64,000 nt of DNA from NCBI GenBank assembly GCA_008638375.1, contig CM018046.1:1516501-1580500 (forward strand), written 5' to 3'. Below the pieces are notes generated by a model that did not search any database, was not told where the DNA came from, and was given only the letters and a program-made list of their open reading frames with translations. Shown here in pieces: positions 1-9,950 of the stretch (position 1 is its first letter; every line of letters starts with the position of its first letter). The translations under genes were made by a program, and so were the position numbers. Source of the stretch: Nyssa sinensis. Lineage: Eukaryota; Streptophyta; Magnoliopsida; Cornales; Nyssaceae.

Positions 1-1095
1 AAGAGTGCTCGAAAGAGGCCCGAGTTTACTAAGGCTCTGCGGGATCAGTACCGGGCTTTGCTTTCAACTTCTAACCGGGCTCATACTGTTATCGTCACTC
101 CGGACCAAGTGATGGCCACCCGTAGTGCAGAGTTTAAGAAGAGGCTAGCCTCGAGGTGGGAAGTGCCGAAGCCCCAATTGGTGGGGGAGGCTTCCTCCCA
201 AGCTGAACCTGATGTTCCTCTAGAAGTGAAGAAGAGGAGAGTGATTTCTGGTTCCCCTGAGCCCTCCCCTGCCGAGGCTGAGGAAGCCGAGCCTGCCATT
301 CCCGTATCGGCCGTTCCACCTGCTCCTTCCGGTCCGAGCAAGAGGTCTAGGAAGGGGAAAGCACCTGCCGTACCTTCCGAGCCATTTGTTGAGCCGGATT
401 ATCAAATTGCCAAAAAGGCATTTGATCAGATATGGGCTCAGGGCCCACACCGGTACAGAGGGGATGATCCCTCTAAATTGATGACTGAGATGATGACTCT
501 CCAGATGAAGGTAACTTCTGAAGCCTTTCCCTGGTTTTCTTGTTTGCTCATTTGTTTTACTCTAATTTATCTGTCTTGCTTTATACAGAGCATGCATAGT
601 TTAGCTGCTCTGATGGTGACCCCCATGGGTCTTGAGGAGGCCGAGAAGCTGAGGACGGAGGTGGACGAGATGAGACTGGAGCTCGGAACAGCTCGTTCCA
701 AAATTCAGTCTGCTGAAGAGGGTCTGAAGGAAGCTACCACCAGTCTTAAGGTAGCAGAGTCTGAGAGGGATATATTTGCTCAGACGGTTGAGAGGCTTGA
801 GGCGGAGTTGGTTGGTCTCCGTAGTTCCATTGATCAGAGGGTTCAGGAGGCAGTTGGTCAAGCCAAAGCTGAGGCTGAGATGGAATTAAAAGAGGAAGTT
901 GATCAGATGGGTGATGACTTGATCCTGCTCGGCTTTGAGAATTTCCGAACTAGATTCCAACTTCAGTTCCCGGACTTTGATGTGTCATCAATCGTTCCTC
1001 CTGAACCTATCTCATCTCGTCCTGATCCGGATAAGACTGCTGGGGCTTGTGCCCTTAATTTGGAAGAGGACGCAGGCCCCTCTGGGAAATCTTGA
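1..1095 (+). CDS. Antisense additional ORF (aORF) of the Tat element, 3' part
   Basis: The frame is open from the first base of the window, so the start lies outside it. The visible part has an acidic, Pro/Ala-rich stretch with a basic RSRKGK patch, then a long heptad-rich coiled coil (roughly 625-900), then a short tail ending at TGA 1093-1095. A segment at 511-588 begins GTAACT and ends ATACAG; it is 78 bases, contains no stop and encodes a hydrophobic run unlike its surroundings, so it is probably an in-frame intron. Removing it joins QMK to SMHSL. Antisense ORFs with putative gypsy-type transposon domains are known from Tat elements; that domain itself would lie upstream of position 1. 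The function of such ORFs is not established. Confidence 0.7.
   Translation, partial: KSARKRPEFTKALRDQYRALLSTSNRAHTVIVTPDQVMATRSAEFKKRLASRWEVPKPQLVGEASSQAEPDVPLEVKKRRVISGSPEPSPAEAEEAEPAIPVSAVPPAPSGPSKRSRKGKAPAVPSEPFVEPDYQIAKKAFDQIWAQGPHRYRGDDPSKLMTEMMTLQMKVTSEAFPWFSCLLICFTLIYLSCFIQSMHSLAALMVTPMGLEEAEKLRTEVDEMRLELGTARSKIQSAEEGLKEATTSLKVAESERDIFAQTVERLEAELVGLRSSIDQRVQEAVGQAKAEAEMELKEEVDQMGDDLILLGFENFRTRFQLQFPDFDVSSIVPPEPISSRPDPDKTAGACALNLEEDAGPSGKS
511..588 (+). other. Probable 78-bp in-frame intron in the aORF
   Basis: The segment has a GT start, a T-rich 3' half and a TATACAG end. Its length is divisible by three and it has no stop, so spliced and unspliced forms would both be readable. The translated segment (EAFPWFSCLL...) is hydrophobic and rich in Phe, Leu and Cys, unlike the charged coiled coil around it. 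Confidence 0.65.
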
Positions 1096-2460
1096 GGCTT
1101 TATAGGCTTTTGGTTCTTTTTGATGTAGTGAATATATTTTCCCTTTTGATCAATAAGATTGACTTTTCTTCAGATTCTGCTTGTATTTTTCCCTCTTGTG
1201 AATTTTGTTGCGAGTGTGGCTGCTCTGAACCCTTTGCATGTTAGATCAAACAGTTGCTTTCTAATCTTCAATACTTGTCATTGAATAGTGAATATGGATC
1301 TGCCTTATTAATATAAGACGAGAAAATAGATATAGCCAGATAGATAGAGCCTGACAGAGTGGGAATGGATCTCTGTAGAGCTCTGAGATAGACTGCTCTG
1401 AATTAAGAGTCTGTGAGGTTAACCGAGCAGCTTGTGCTCGTTATTATGATGCTCGGTATGCCGAGTATTCGGGATTGGGTTATATCCGATCTGTTTGGTC
1501 TTTGTTATATGTCTTGACCCGTCATGAAATAGTTAAGACCGGTAGGTCTGAATCTTTGAATGGGGGGTCTATTTACTTTAGACTTTACTCCCCTCTTTAT
1601 CAATTTGGGAGCTTAAGTACTGGACTGCGGTTTCTGTCTCTTAGTATATTGAAGAGGCTTATTTAATGCACCGCTTAGTCATTCGACCGTCGTTTGGGTT
1701 TTCGAGGCCACTCTCTTTTTCACCGTTGCGACGGTTCAGTTGGGTGGTTTTTGGACTTCAAGGGTCTATATAAATGGAAACGGGGCATACGGTTGCGCTC
1801 AACCCCTTTTGCTCCCCGATTTGTTTGTGAGAGGACCCTCATATGCTGCCGGAGTTCCTTCCATTCGTTTGGAGATGATGGAAGATTCCTTGCCTGAGTT
1901 AGGAATAATGAGCCTGTGGCCGAGAGTTAACCTTCCTCTTTTTTCGGTCTCCAAGGAAGGATTGAAGGAGGCACAAGTCTTCTTGTTTCCTCTGGAATCC
2001 GGTCGAGATTTTTCTGATTGGTGGTGGCTCCTCCCTGATTCAACCGGGGCCTGGAGTGTTGGTGATGAAGACGAAGGTGAGTTGCCTCCTCTTCCTCACG
2101 CTCTGTCAGAGACCCTTGCTCCAAGTGGCTGGGGTGAAACAGACGGTGTGAAGAAGAAGATTGAAGGTGGGTTACCTTCTCCCCCATGTGACTTGGCAGA
2201 GACCCTTGCTCTATTCTTCTGAGGAGTCATGCCGATTACAAAGGTGGAGAATGAAAAAGTCTCCTGGGGCCCACGGCCCCCATCATCCATTGGTCATGGG
2301 ACCAGTGATAGTGATGATGAAATAGCCTGGGCACTACTTGATGCAGACTGGGGTTCAGGGTTTCTTCCTTTCAAATGGAGCCGATGAAGGCGGTTTTGGA
2401 AGTTTTAGATCCTGTGCCCTTTTATCATCCTAGGAGAAGAGCCATTATGTTGCCAAGCAT
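1096..2460. other. Tat element 3' spacer, mostly non-coding
   Basis: This lies between the convergent aORF and pol. Two short hairpins occur at 1424-1440 (CGAGCA / TGCTCG) and 1452-1465 (CTCGG / CCGAG), resembling the stems of the array at 2893-3506. A plus-strand ORF of 160 codons (1740-2222) contains two similar acidic Pro-rich blocks built around a repeated SETLA/AETLA motif. I recognise no family in it and would not call it a gene without transcript evidence. Confidence 0.4.
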
Positions 2461-2578
2461 AGCTTCTGTAATAGCTTCTGTAATAGCTTCTGTAATAGCT
2501 TCTGTAATAGGTTCTGTAATAGCTTCTGTGATAGCTTCTGTAATAGCTTCTGTAATAGCTTTTGCAATAGTGTCTTTG
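2461..2578. repeat. 12-bp minisatellite (AGCTTCTGTAAT)n
   Basis: About nine copies of a 12-base unit lie head to tail with a few point changes near the right end. Because 12 is a multiple of three, it stays open in several frames and creates spurious ORFs reading SVIA or SYYR repeats. Confidence 0.9.
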
Positions 2579-2892
2579 TACTGATGTAAATCTTATGAAT
2601 AAAGTTGAATTTCTTTTTCCCAGATCTGATATTTTCTGTGAATGTGCTCTTTTGAAGCTTAAGCGCCTTCTCATGCATTTCTGTTTGTTCTGAAATTAAA
2701 TCAAAAAGCTTAGAAAAATGCCAGAGTCGACGTACTTTACCTTTGGTTGAAACCACAGTACTGGTCTGTTTGGCAGATAAGCCAAATAATACAAGTATCA
2801 GATCCGAAGTGTTCCGATCTAGGAAACTTTAGTCGATAGATGCTCGGAACTTTTGCCTTTGGATAGATTGGATCACAGAATCTGCTAATTGA

Positions 2893-3506
2893 AGATGGAC
2901 CAGGCTCGGAAGGCCTGTGCATTAAAGTATTCTAGGCTCGGTAGGCCTGCATATTTTATGAGCCGAGTATTTAAGATCTGTATAGCATGGACCAGACTCT
3001 GAAGGTCTGTGCACTATAGATGGACCGAGTGGACACTCGTACATTATGGACCAGGCTCTGGAGGCCTATGCATTAACAGATGGACCAAGTCATAAGACTT
3101 GTGCATTTAATAGATGGACCGAGTGAACACTCGTACATTATGGACCAGGCTCTGGAGGCCTGTGCATTAACAGATAGACCAAGTCATAAGACTTGTGCAT
3201 TTAATAGATGGACCAGGCTCTGAAGGCCTGTGCATTAATAGATGGACCGAGTGAACACTCGTACATTATGGACCAGGCTCTGTAGGCCTGTGCATTAATA
3301 GATGGACCAAGTCATAAGACTTGTGCATTAATAGATGGACCAAGTCATAAGACTTGTGCATTAATAGATGGACCAGGCTCTGAAGGCCTGTGCATTAATA
3401 GATGGACCAGGCTCTGAAGGCCTGTGCATTAATATATGGACCAAGTCATAAGACTTGTGCATTAATAGATGGACCAGGCTCTGAAGGCCTGTGCATTAAT
3501 AGATGA
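2893..3506. repeat. Tandem array of about 19 hairpin units (about 30-34 bp)
   Basis: Units share the frame GATGGACC ... TGCATTAATA. The centre of nearly every unit is an inverted repeat with one of four arm sequences: CAGGC/GCCTG, CAGAC/GTCTG, CAAGTC/GACTTG or CGAGTG/CACTCG. The loops are TCTGAAG-like, ATAA or AA. The arms differ between units but stay complementary within each unit. The array starts 33 bases beyond the pol stop codon, so it would be in the 3' part of the element's transcript. One unit near 2950-2985 has lost its pairing. Confidence 0.9.
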
Positions 3507-3538
3507 ACAGTTTTAAGGAAGTAAAAGAAAAAAAATCT

Positions 3539-5188
3539 TCATTGGTAATACTTCCGCAAGTGTTCTACGTTCCATGGCCTAGGAACAGGTTTCCCAGTCG
3601 TGTCTTCAAGCCAGTAAGTGGTAGGTCGAACGACCTTCGTTACTTTGTAGGGACCTTCCCAATTTGGTAACAACTTTCCCATAGTGGGATCCTTGGTGTT
3701 CTGAAAGACTCTTCTTAAGACGAAGTCTCCAACTTCAAAGCTGACTGTCTTGAGTCCTATCTTGGATTTATTGACCATTCTTTGTTGGTAGGCTTCCATC
3801 CTGATGCTGGCCTGATCCCTTCTCTCTTCGAGCAAATCCAAGTTCTCCATCAGCTGCTGATCATTGGATTCTTGCTCAAAGGCCTCAGTCCTCAGAGTTG
3901 GCATACCGATTTCAACCGGAATTACTGCTTCTGTCCCATAGGCTAATGAGAAGGGTGTTTCAGAGGTGGGAGTTCTTCTGGTTGTACGGTAGGCCCAAAG
4001 GACTCCTGGGAGCTCTTCTGCCCACTTCCCTTTGGCTTGTTCCAATCTTTTCTTTAACCCATCAAGGATTGTTCGGTTGGTGACCTCTGCCTGCCCATTT
4101 GCTTGTGGATGGCCTGGAGAGGCAAAGTGCTGCCTGATGTTGAGATTTTCGCAGAATGCCTTGAAGCCTTTACCAGTAAATTGTGTCCCATTATCCGAGA
4201 TAATTACACGTGGTATGCCAAACCTGCAGACAATGTTCTTCCAGGTGAAGCTTTCGACTTCCTTTTCTGTAATATGCGTTAAAGGTTCGGCTTCGGCCCA
4301 TTTAGAGAAGTAGTCGATAGCCACCAGGAGGTACTTCCTGTTTGGAGGTGCTCGTGGTAACGGGCCCACAATGTCCATTCCCCATTGAGCAAAGGGCCAG
4401 GGGCTAGGAATCGGGATGAGCTCGTGCTGAGGCTGGTGTTGGTACGAGGCGAATCTCTGACATTTGTCACACTTCCGAACATATTCTTTAGCCTGTTTCA
4501 GCATGCCGGGCCAGTAGTAGCCCTGTGATAGAGCTCGGTGGGCTATAGTTCTGCCCCCATTGTGATTCCCGCAAATTCCCTTGTGAATTTCAGCCAAAAC
4601 ATATTGTGACTCGTCTGGAGCCAAACATTTTAACAGAGGTTGAGAATATGACCTCCTGTAAAGTTTGTTGTTCAAGATCAGGTACCGAGCCGCTCTGATT
4701 CGGATTCTCCTGGCTTTGTTTTTATCCTCTGGGAGGAGCCCGGATCTTAGATACTGGAGGATTGGGGTCATCCAGCTCTGGGACTGTTCATCAACTTGAG
4801 CAACTGATGCTCCCTCAATGCTGGATCCTGGCTGAAAAGAGATTTTAACGGTGGAGTCTGTTTCAGACTTGAGGCGGGAGGCCATGTTAGCCAGAGCATC
4901 TGCTCTGCAATTCTGACTTCTCTCAATCTTCTGGATAGTGAAAGTCTGGAAAGAATGCTTTAGATGGTTCACCAGTTCGGAGTACCGAAACATCCTGTCA
5001 TCCTTAATGGCAAACTCTCCCAAAACTTGGCTTACTACCAGTTGGGAGTCAGAGAAGACATCGAGGTTCTGAGCCTCGCATTCCAGGGCAAGCTTCATCC
5101 CTAAGATTAGGGCCTCATATTCAGCTTCATTATTAGAAGCTTTAAATCCCAGGCTGACTGCTTTTCCCGATGTAAGTCCATCAGGGGA
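3539..5188 (-). pseudogene. Tat pol 3' part: second RNase H and integrase
   Basis: The segment is in the same frame as the upstream pol parts but separated from them by a TAG at 5189-5191. It begins with the remainder of an archaeal-type RNase H: NNEAEYEAL carries the acidic Glu and SDSQLVV the Asp. Next comes integrase: an H-H-C-C zinc region ending CDKC, then the core with WGMDIVGPL, IISDNGTQF and QANGQAEVTNR supplying the D, D and E residues. The C-terminal part has the usual NWEGPYKV and NVEHLRKYY tail. No frameshift is seen from the start to the stop at 3539. Confidence 0.92.
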
Positions 5189-6880
5189 CTATAGTACCAG
5201 TCCTACCCCTGATCCTTGGTCGGTTGACGATCCATCAATATACAGCAGCCAGGTTCCTGTAGTTTCGGCGATTTGTGCTTTGTTCTGCAGTGCCGGGGTG
5301 AACTCGGCTACAAAGTCGGCTAAGGCCTGCCCTTTGATAGAGTTTCGGGGTACATATGCTATGTCAAACTCCCCTAGCTCCACAGACCACTTGACCAATC
5401 TTCCCGATACCTCGGGTTTCCTCAGTATTGACTTTAGAGGATAAGCAGTTGGAATCTCAATTGGATGGGCCTGGAAGTAAGGTCGAAGCTTTCGGGCTGA
5501 TACGACCAAGGCATAGGCCAACTTCTCTACTTCTGGGTATCTTTTTTCTGTGTCGAGTAGTGCCCTACTGACGTAGAATATAGGCCTCTGTACTCCTTTG
5601 TCCTGTCTGATTAGTGCAGAACTGACCGCGTTCTCAGAGACTGCTAGGTACAGGAGCAGCTTTTCTCCTTGTACAGGTTTTGACAGGAGCTCTGGAGAGG
5701 CTAAGTACTCCTTTAGTTCTTGGAAGGAATGCTCGCATTCTTCTGTCCATTGCAAAGCCTTGCTGCCCTTTAGAGCTTTGAAGAAAGGTAGGCAGCGATC
5801 GGTGGACTTGGATATAAATCTGCTCAATGCGGCGACTCTGCCGTTCAATGCCTGAATCTCCTTTCTGGTCTTTGGCGACTTCAGTCCAATCAGGGCTTGG
5901 ATCTGAGTGGGATCTGCTTCGATACCTCTTTGAGAGACGATGTACCCCAAGAATTTTCCCTTCGTAACTCCGAAGGTACATTTCGAGGGGTTGAGCTTCA
6001 TCTTGTGCTGTCTGAGGATATCGAAGGTCTGGGCTAAATGCTGGAGGTGGCTGCCTTTCTGGAGGCTCTTTACCAACATGTCGTCGATGTATACCTCCAT
6101 GGTGCTGCCAAGCAGTTGGCTGAACATCTTGTTCACCAACCGTTGGTAAGTGGCTCCAGCATTCTTCAAACCGAAAGGCATCACTCTGTAGCAGTAGAGT
6201 CCTCTTTCGGTTATGAAGGCAGTCTTTTCCTGATTTGGAGGGTACATCTGGATCTGGTTGTATCCTGAGTAGGCGTCCATGAAACTCATAAGCTCATGCC
6301 CTGCAGTGGCGTCAACCAGTTGATCTATTCTCGGCAGTAGAAAGCTGTCCTTGAGGCATGCTTTGTTGAGGTCCGTATAGTCAACACAGACTCTCCACTT
6401 GCCGTTCTTCTTCTTGACGAGCACAGTGTTGGCTAGCCATTCGGGATAGAAAACTTCCCGTATCATCCTGGCGTCCAGCAGCCTCCGGACTTCTTCGTTT
6501 ATAACCCGATGCCGTTCGGGAGCGATCGGTCTTCTTTTCTGTCTGACTGGGGGGTGATCTGGATCTACCATCAGTTTGTGAGTTATCAGATTAGGATCTA
6601 TTCCCTCCATGTCCCTGGTTTCCCAAGCAAAGATAGAGAGGTTGTTCTTCAGAAACCTGACTATCTTTTCCTGCTCGGTGGGCGTAAGGTCTGGGCCGAT
6701 GTACAAATAACGCCCCTCTGCTTCTGAACTGACCAGTATCTTGATGGGCTCGCCAACAGGCTTGGCTCGGCTGTCACGTCCCCTTGGGCTCAGGGGCTTT
6801 TCAACGCCGGATGGGCAATCTTCCACCTCGGGAGTGTGAGTGAAAACCGGATCTGCACAGTCCCGAGTGTACTGTAATTG
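5189..6880 (-). pseudogene. Tat pol middle part: reverse transcriptase and RNase H
   Basis: Counting from 6826, the reverse transcriptase has DYTDLNKAC (about 149), FMDAYSGYNQI (about 182), MPFGLKNAGATYQR (about 216) and the catalytic YIDDM at 246-250. A Ty3/gypsy RNase H follows (about 385-510: LYLAVSENAVSSALI, then a tail ending ALADFVAEF). After this, LLYIDGSSTDQGSG opens the second RNase H. The stop TAG at 5189-5191 falls inside that domain just after GVGLVL; the same frame resumes at once with SPDG. The 5' boundary is a TAG at 6881-6883 in a linker. Confidence 0.93.
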
Positions 6881-8116
6881 CTATTTCGGAGCGGTCTCTT
6901 TGAGGGCAATAGCGTGACATTCTCGTGAGGTTGGCTGACATCCTCGGACCGAGTGCACGCTCTGATTGTGGACGTACTTCAGACACTGATGAAGGGTCGA
7001 AGTGACCGCCCCTATCTGGTGTAACCAGGGTCTCCCGATGATGACGTTGTATGGAGACTTCATGTTCAACACCATGTATTCAGAGATGGTGGTCTTCTGC
7101 CCTTCATCTTCCCCAATAGTGGTAGGAAGGTCAACTCTTCCCAGGGGGGTGCTGAGGTTGCCATCAAAAGCTGCCATTACGGCAGTGGTGGGCTTGATGC
7201 TGTCCTGGTCTATGCCCATCCGCTTAAGCAGTTCATAAAATAGAATGTTGACTGAGCTGCCAATGTCGACCAGGACTCTCCTAGTTTCGAAGTTGGCGAT
7301 TCTGAGGGTGATAACAAGGGCATCACTGTGAGGGCAGTGTACCCCTGCTAGATCTTGCTCGGTGAACTGGATCTCTGGCCCTGGCTTGAGCCTCTTTTCG
7401 ACGTTGGAGACCTGCAAGATGTTTGGGGCGGTTCTGGCTTCCCGAGCATATCTTTTTCTTGCCCTGTTGGACATTCCTGTAACAGGGGAGTCAGCATGGA
7501 GGACGTAGATAACATGGTTGTTCTGCCTCTGAGGCTCGTTTCGTCCTTCCCGCTGCTCTTGCCTCTGTTCGGGCCTCTGATCTGGCCGCTGCTGAGGCTT
7601 GTCTTCTTGGGGGTTCTGCCTTCCGTCTTGTTTGACGAACTCCCGAAGACGTCCCTTTTTTATGAGCTGCTCTATCTCATATCGGAGGGTCCTGCAAGTG
7701 TTAGTAGTATGCCCATGATCTTTATGGAAATTGCAATACTTACTTTGGTCCCGCAGGCTGGGATCTCCTTTGATCGGCTCTGGCCACCTCAGGTTCTCCC
7801 GATCTCGGATCTGCCGGAGTACCTGGTTCGGAGTGGTGTTCAGAGGCGTGAAGTTGGTGAACTCCCTTGGTGCGGAGTTGTACACAGCTCTGGGAGCTGT
7901 TTTCTTATCTGGGCTTCTGACCCTCTTTCTGTTGGAGTCTCTTCTGTGATCCTCCTTCTTATGGTCCTCCCGCTTCGGATTATCCCTCTGGGTCTGATCC
8001 TTGCCCTTCTGGGCTGAGCGGTTGGCTTCTTCCAGGTTGATGTATTTCTTGGCCCGATCCATCAATGCTGCCATATCGGCCGGGGGGCTTTTTGTCAAGG
8101 AGTCTCTGAAGCCACC
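6881..8116 (-). pseudogene. Tat gag C-terminus and aspartic protease
   Basis: Counting from 8098, a charged Arg/Lys-rich region is followed by a zinc-knuckle-like CNFHKDHGHTTNTC (about 122-135), a Gln/Arg-rich linker, and a retropepsin-like domain with VLVDIGSSVNILF (about 275-287). The Asp of the active site is present, but the usual Thr, Ser or Gly after it is Ile here. The domain continues with IIGRPWLHQIGAV. This part continues gag in the same frame after the stop at 8117-8119 and ends at a TAG at 6881-6883. Confidence 0.88.
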
Positions 8117-9244
8117 TTAGGCAAGCCCGGCAGTAAGGGCCGCAACAAGGAATTTCGGGCTGCAATCCGAGATCTCAGTGAGCTCGGTGTTGAAGCGGGC
8201 AATGTAGGCCCGGAGGGGTTCCTCCCTGGTCTGCCTAACGTTCAGCAGGAATTCTGGCCCCCTTCTGAGCCTCCTGCTGGTCATAAACCTATCCAAGAAC
8301 TGTCTACCGAGCTCGTAAAAGCTGGCAACAGAGTTCGGAGGGAGGTTGTGGAACCACTTCAGAGCTGTTCCCTTTAGGCTGGTGATGAACGTTCTGCACA
8401 TGAAAGCATCTGAGGCTCCGTGAAGGGCCATCGTATGCTGATAATGAGATAGGTGATCTCCTGGATCTGCAGATCCGTTGTAGAGAGTGAATTTGGGCAC
8501 CACGAACTTTCTGGGCCTCTCTTCAGACATGATGGCGTGGGTGAACGGAGTGGCAAGTCTTCCGAGCAGCCTGGCCAGTTCGTCCTGCTCTGGAGGGTTC
8601 TGAGGTCCTCTTAAACCGATTGTCCGGTCCATAGACTCGGCAATCTCCTCTACCCTTCGCGGGTCTCTGAGTCTGACATCTTGTGAACCCTGCCTGACAG
8701 CCTCGGCTTCAGGGTAATAGGGTGGAGTGCGCCCTTCGGATGGAGGAGGAATCCGAACCGGTGGGACTGGCGCTGCATGATAAGGTTCCTGTGGTGCCGG
8801 GGGTGCTCCCGAAACCCTAGGAGTTGGGGCTCGAGTAGTGCTCCGGTAATGCACGTCGGGGACAAAAGCGGATGTTCCCCAGCCAGGGACAGTTGATGGC
8901 TGTGGATCTCGGCCAGCGTGAGCAACGCCTGAGGGGTGCCCAGGCTGGTTAGCGGGGGCCTGCCCACGAAGTTCTTCATTCCCCGTGGCAACCGGGGGTT
9001 GCGTTCCTACAACGAAGTTGACCGGCGGGCTAGGAGAAGCCGCCGCTTGGTTCTGCGTGAGCGTTGCCAGCGTTCTAGTAATGGCTAGCAACTGCTCCTG
9101 CACCAGTTCATTGTGTCGTTTTATTGCTTCGATCTCTTGTCGCATAGGGTTGGCCGCTGGTCCTCTTGTGCGTGGAGCAGGCGGCTGACGCTGAGCGTTT
9201 TGCGAACTCTGAGTATTCTGTCGGGGTCGGAGATTTGGTGCCAT
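8117..9244 (-). pseudogene. Tat gag, N-terminal and capsid part
   Basis: The ATG at 9244 lies about 60 bases beyond the primer site. A Gln/Pro-rich N-terminal third is followed by the capsid-like retrotransposon gag domain: PGDHLSHYQHTMAL, CRTFITSLKGTALKWFHNLP, SFYELGRQFLDRF and LRAYIARFNTELTEI. The frame is closed by TAA at 8117-8119 in GLA*GGFRDSL, in the middle of what should be continuous gag; the next residues in the same frame are typical gag. I infer a nonsense mutation and not a natural gag end. Confidence 0.92.
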
Positions 9245-9301
9245 GGTTTTCCAGTGGGGAAAAAGATGAGTTTACGAGTAAAGCACGTAGAGATTAGTCG
9301 T

Positions 9302-9319
9302 TTCCCACAGACGGCGCCA
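9302..9319 (-). other. Primer-binding site of the Tat element
   Basis: On the minus strand, TGGCGCCGTCTGTGGGAA lies three bases after the CA end of the LTR. TGGCGCC is a common start of primer sites in plant Ty3/gypsy elements. The exact tRNA is not assigned here. Confidence 0.8.
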
Positions 9320-9512
9320 AACTGATGCTGCACTTTTTGACTCGCAACACGTGAGGGCTCCGTGACCTGTAGAACACTCAGAAAGATGATCAGAGGACCA
9401 CCGGATTGGCTCCGGCGGTAGCCGCTCCGATGCTTAAGTGAGTAAGGGAATTGAAAGACTGTATTGAAAGTCAAAGAATGAGCATGAATCCTAAAAGCGT
9501 ACCTCTAGGGTT

Positions 9513-9521
9513 TAATATATA
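9513..9521 (-). promoter_or_regulatory. Probable TATA box of the LTR promoter
   Basis: The minus strand reads CCTATATATTAAACCC within the LTR, and the solo LTR keeps the equivalent CCTATAAATTAAACCC at the matching place (39695-39710). Conservation in both copies supports a core promoter. Confidence 0.6.
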
Positions 9522-9620
9522 GGCTGAAGCTTTCCTAAGTTGATTAGGATTCGACGCCATAAATATAGGGATATGATCATCGGAGATTGCAGTTACCTTG
9601 TGGGCATTAAGTCGTAGATG

Positions 9621-9764
9621 GAGATAATCATAAATGGTAGTTTCCGTATTGGAGACTGCTTCCTTATTCTCTGCCCGGAATCCGCTAAGGCGGAGATAAT
9701 CACAACTGGTAGTTTCCGTATTGGAGACTGCTTCCTTATTCTCTGCTCGGAATCCGCTAAGGCG
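9621..9764. repeat. 72-bp tandem duplication inside the LTR
   Basis: Two adjacent copies starting at GAGATAAT (9621 and 9693) differ by only a few bases. The solo LTR of the same family has a single copy, which accounts for most of its shorter length. Confidence 0.85.
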
Positions 9765-9950
9765 GTGACGAGATCTGAAGCTCTGTTCTGGACCTTGTGG
9801 TCAGTTCTGGATATATTCGTTTGGTCACTTCCGACCTTATGTGATGATCTGGATGTCATTGGCTGAGCGAGAATCATGCTAGCTGAACATAAATCGGACT
9901 GTGGTCATACGTGTCAAGTGTTGATTGGCCTGTCTTTTTATGGTATATCA

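Larger units (their letters stand above)
1..9950 (-). mobile_element. Tat-lineage Ty3/gypsy LTR retrotransposon, partial
   Basis: Read on the minus strand the order is LTR, primer-binding site, gag, protease, reverse transcriptase, RNase H, a second RNase H, integrase, a repeat-rich spacer, and an antisense ORF. The order of RT, two RNase H domains and integrase, plus an antisense extra ORF beyond pol, is known for the plant Tat group of Ty3/gypsy elements. The LTR downstream of pol lies left of position 1, so length, LTR divergence and target duplication cannot be judged. Three in-frame stops in gag-pol show that this copy cannot make its full polyprotein. A solo LTR of the same family lies at 39346-39896. 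Confidence 0.93.
9323..9950 (-). repeat. 5' LTR of the Tat element (628 bp)
   Basis: On the plus strand it runs from TGATGCTGCAC to GGTATATCA, so it has TG...CA ends and a TGAT/ATCA terminal inverted repeat. The inner end abuts the primer site. The outer end was set by matching the solo LTR at 39346-39896, which has the same two ends in opposite orientation. A TATA-like box lies about two thirds along. A 72-bp internal duplication is present. Confidence 0.9.

Noticed and set aside
2375..2756. Repeat-rich ORFs reading SVIA or SYYR on both strands
   Set aside because: They are translations of the 12-bp minisatellite and have no conserved domain.
2893..3506. CRISPR-like array of repeats and spacers
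   Set aside because: The units are back to back with no unique spacers, the genome is a plant, and there are no cas genes. It is a tandem repeat inside a retrotransposon.
5189..8119. Programmed readthrough or recoding at the three gag-pol stops
   Set aside because: The stops fall inside gag, in a linker and inside an RNase H domain, not at one boundary as recoding would require. Random nonsense changes are simpler.
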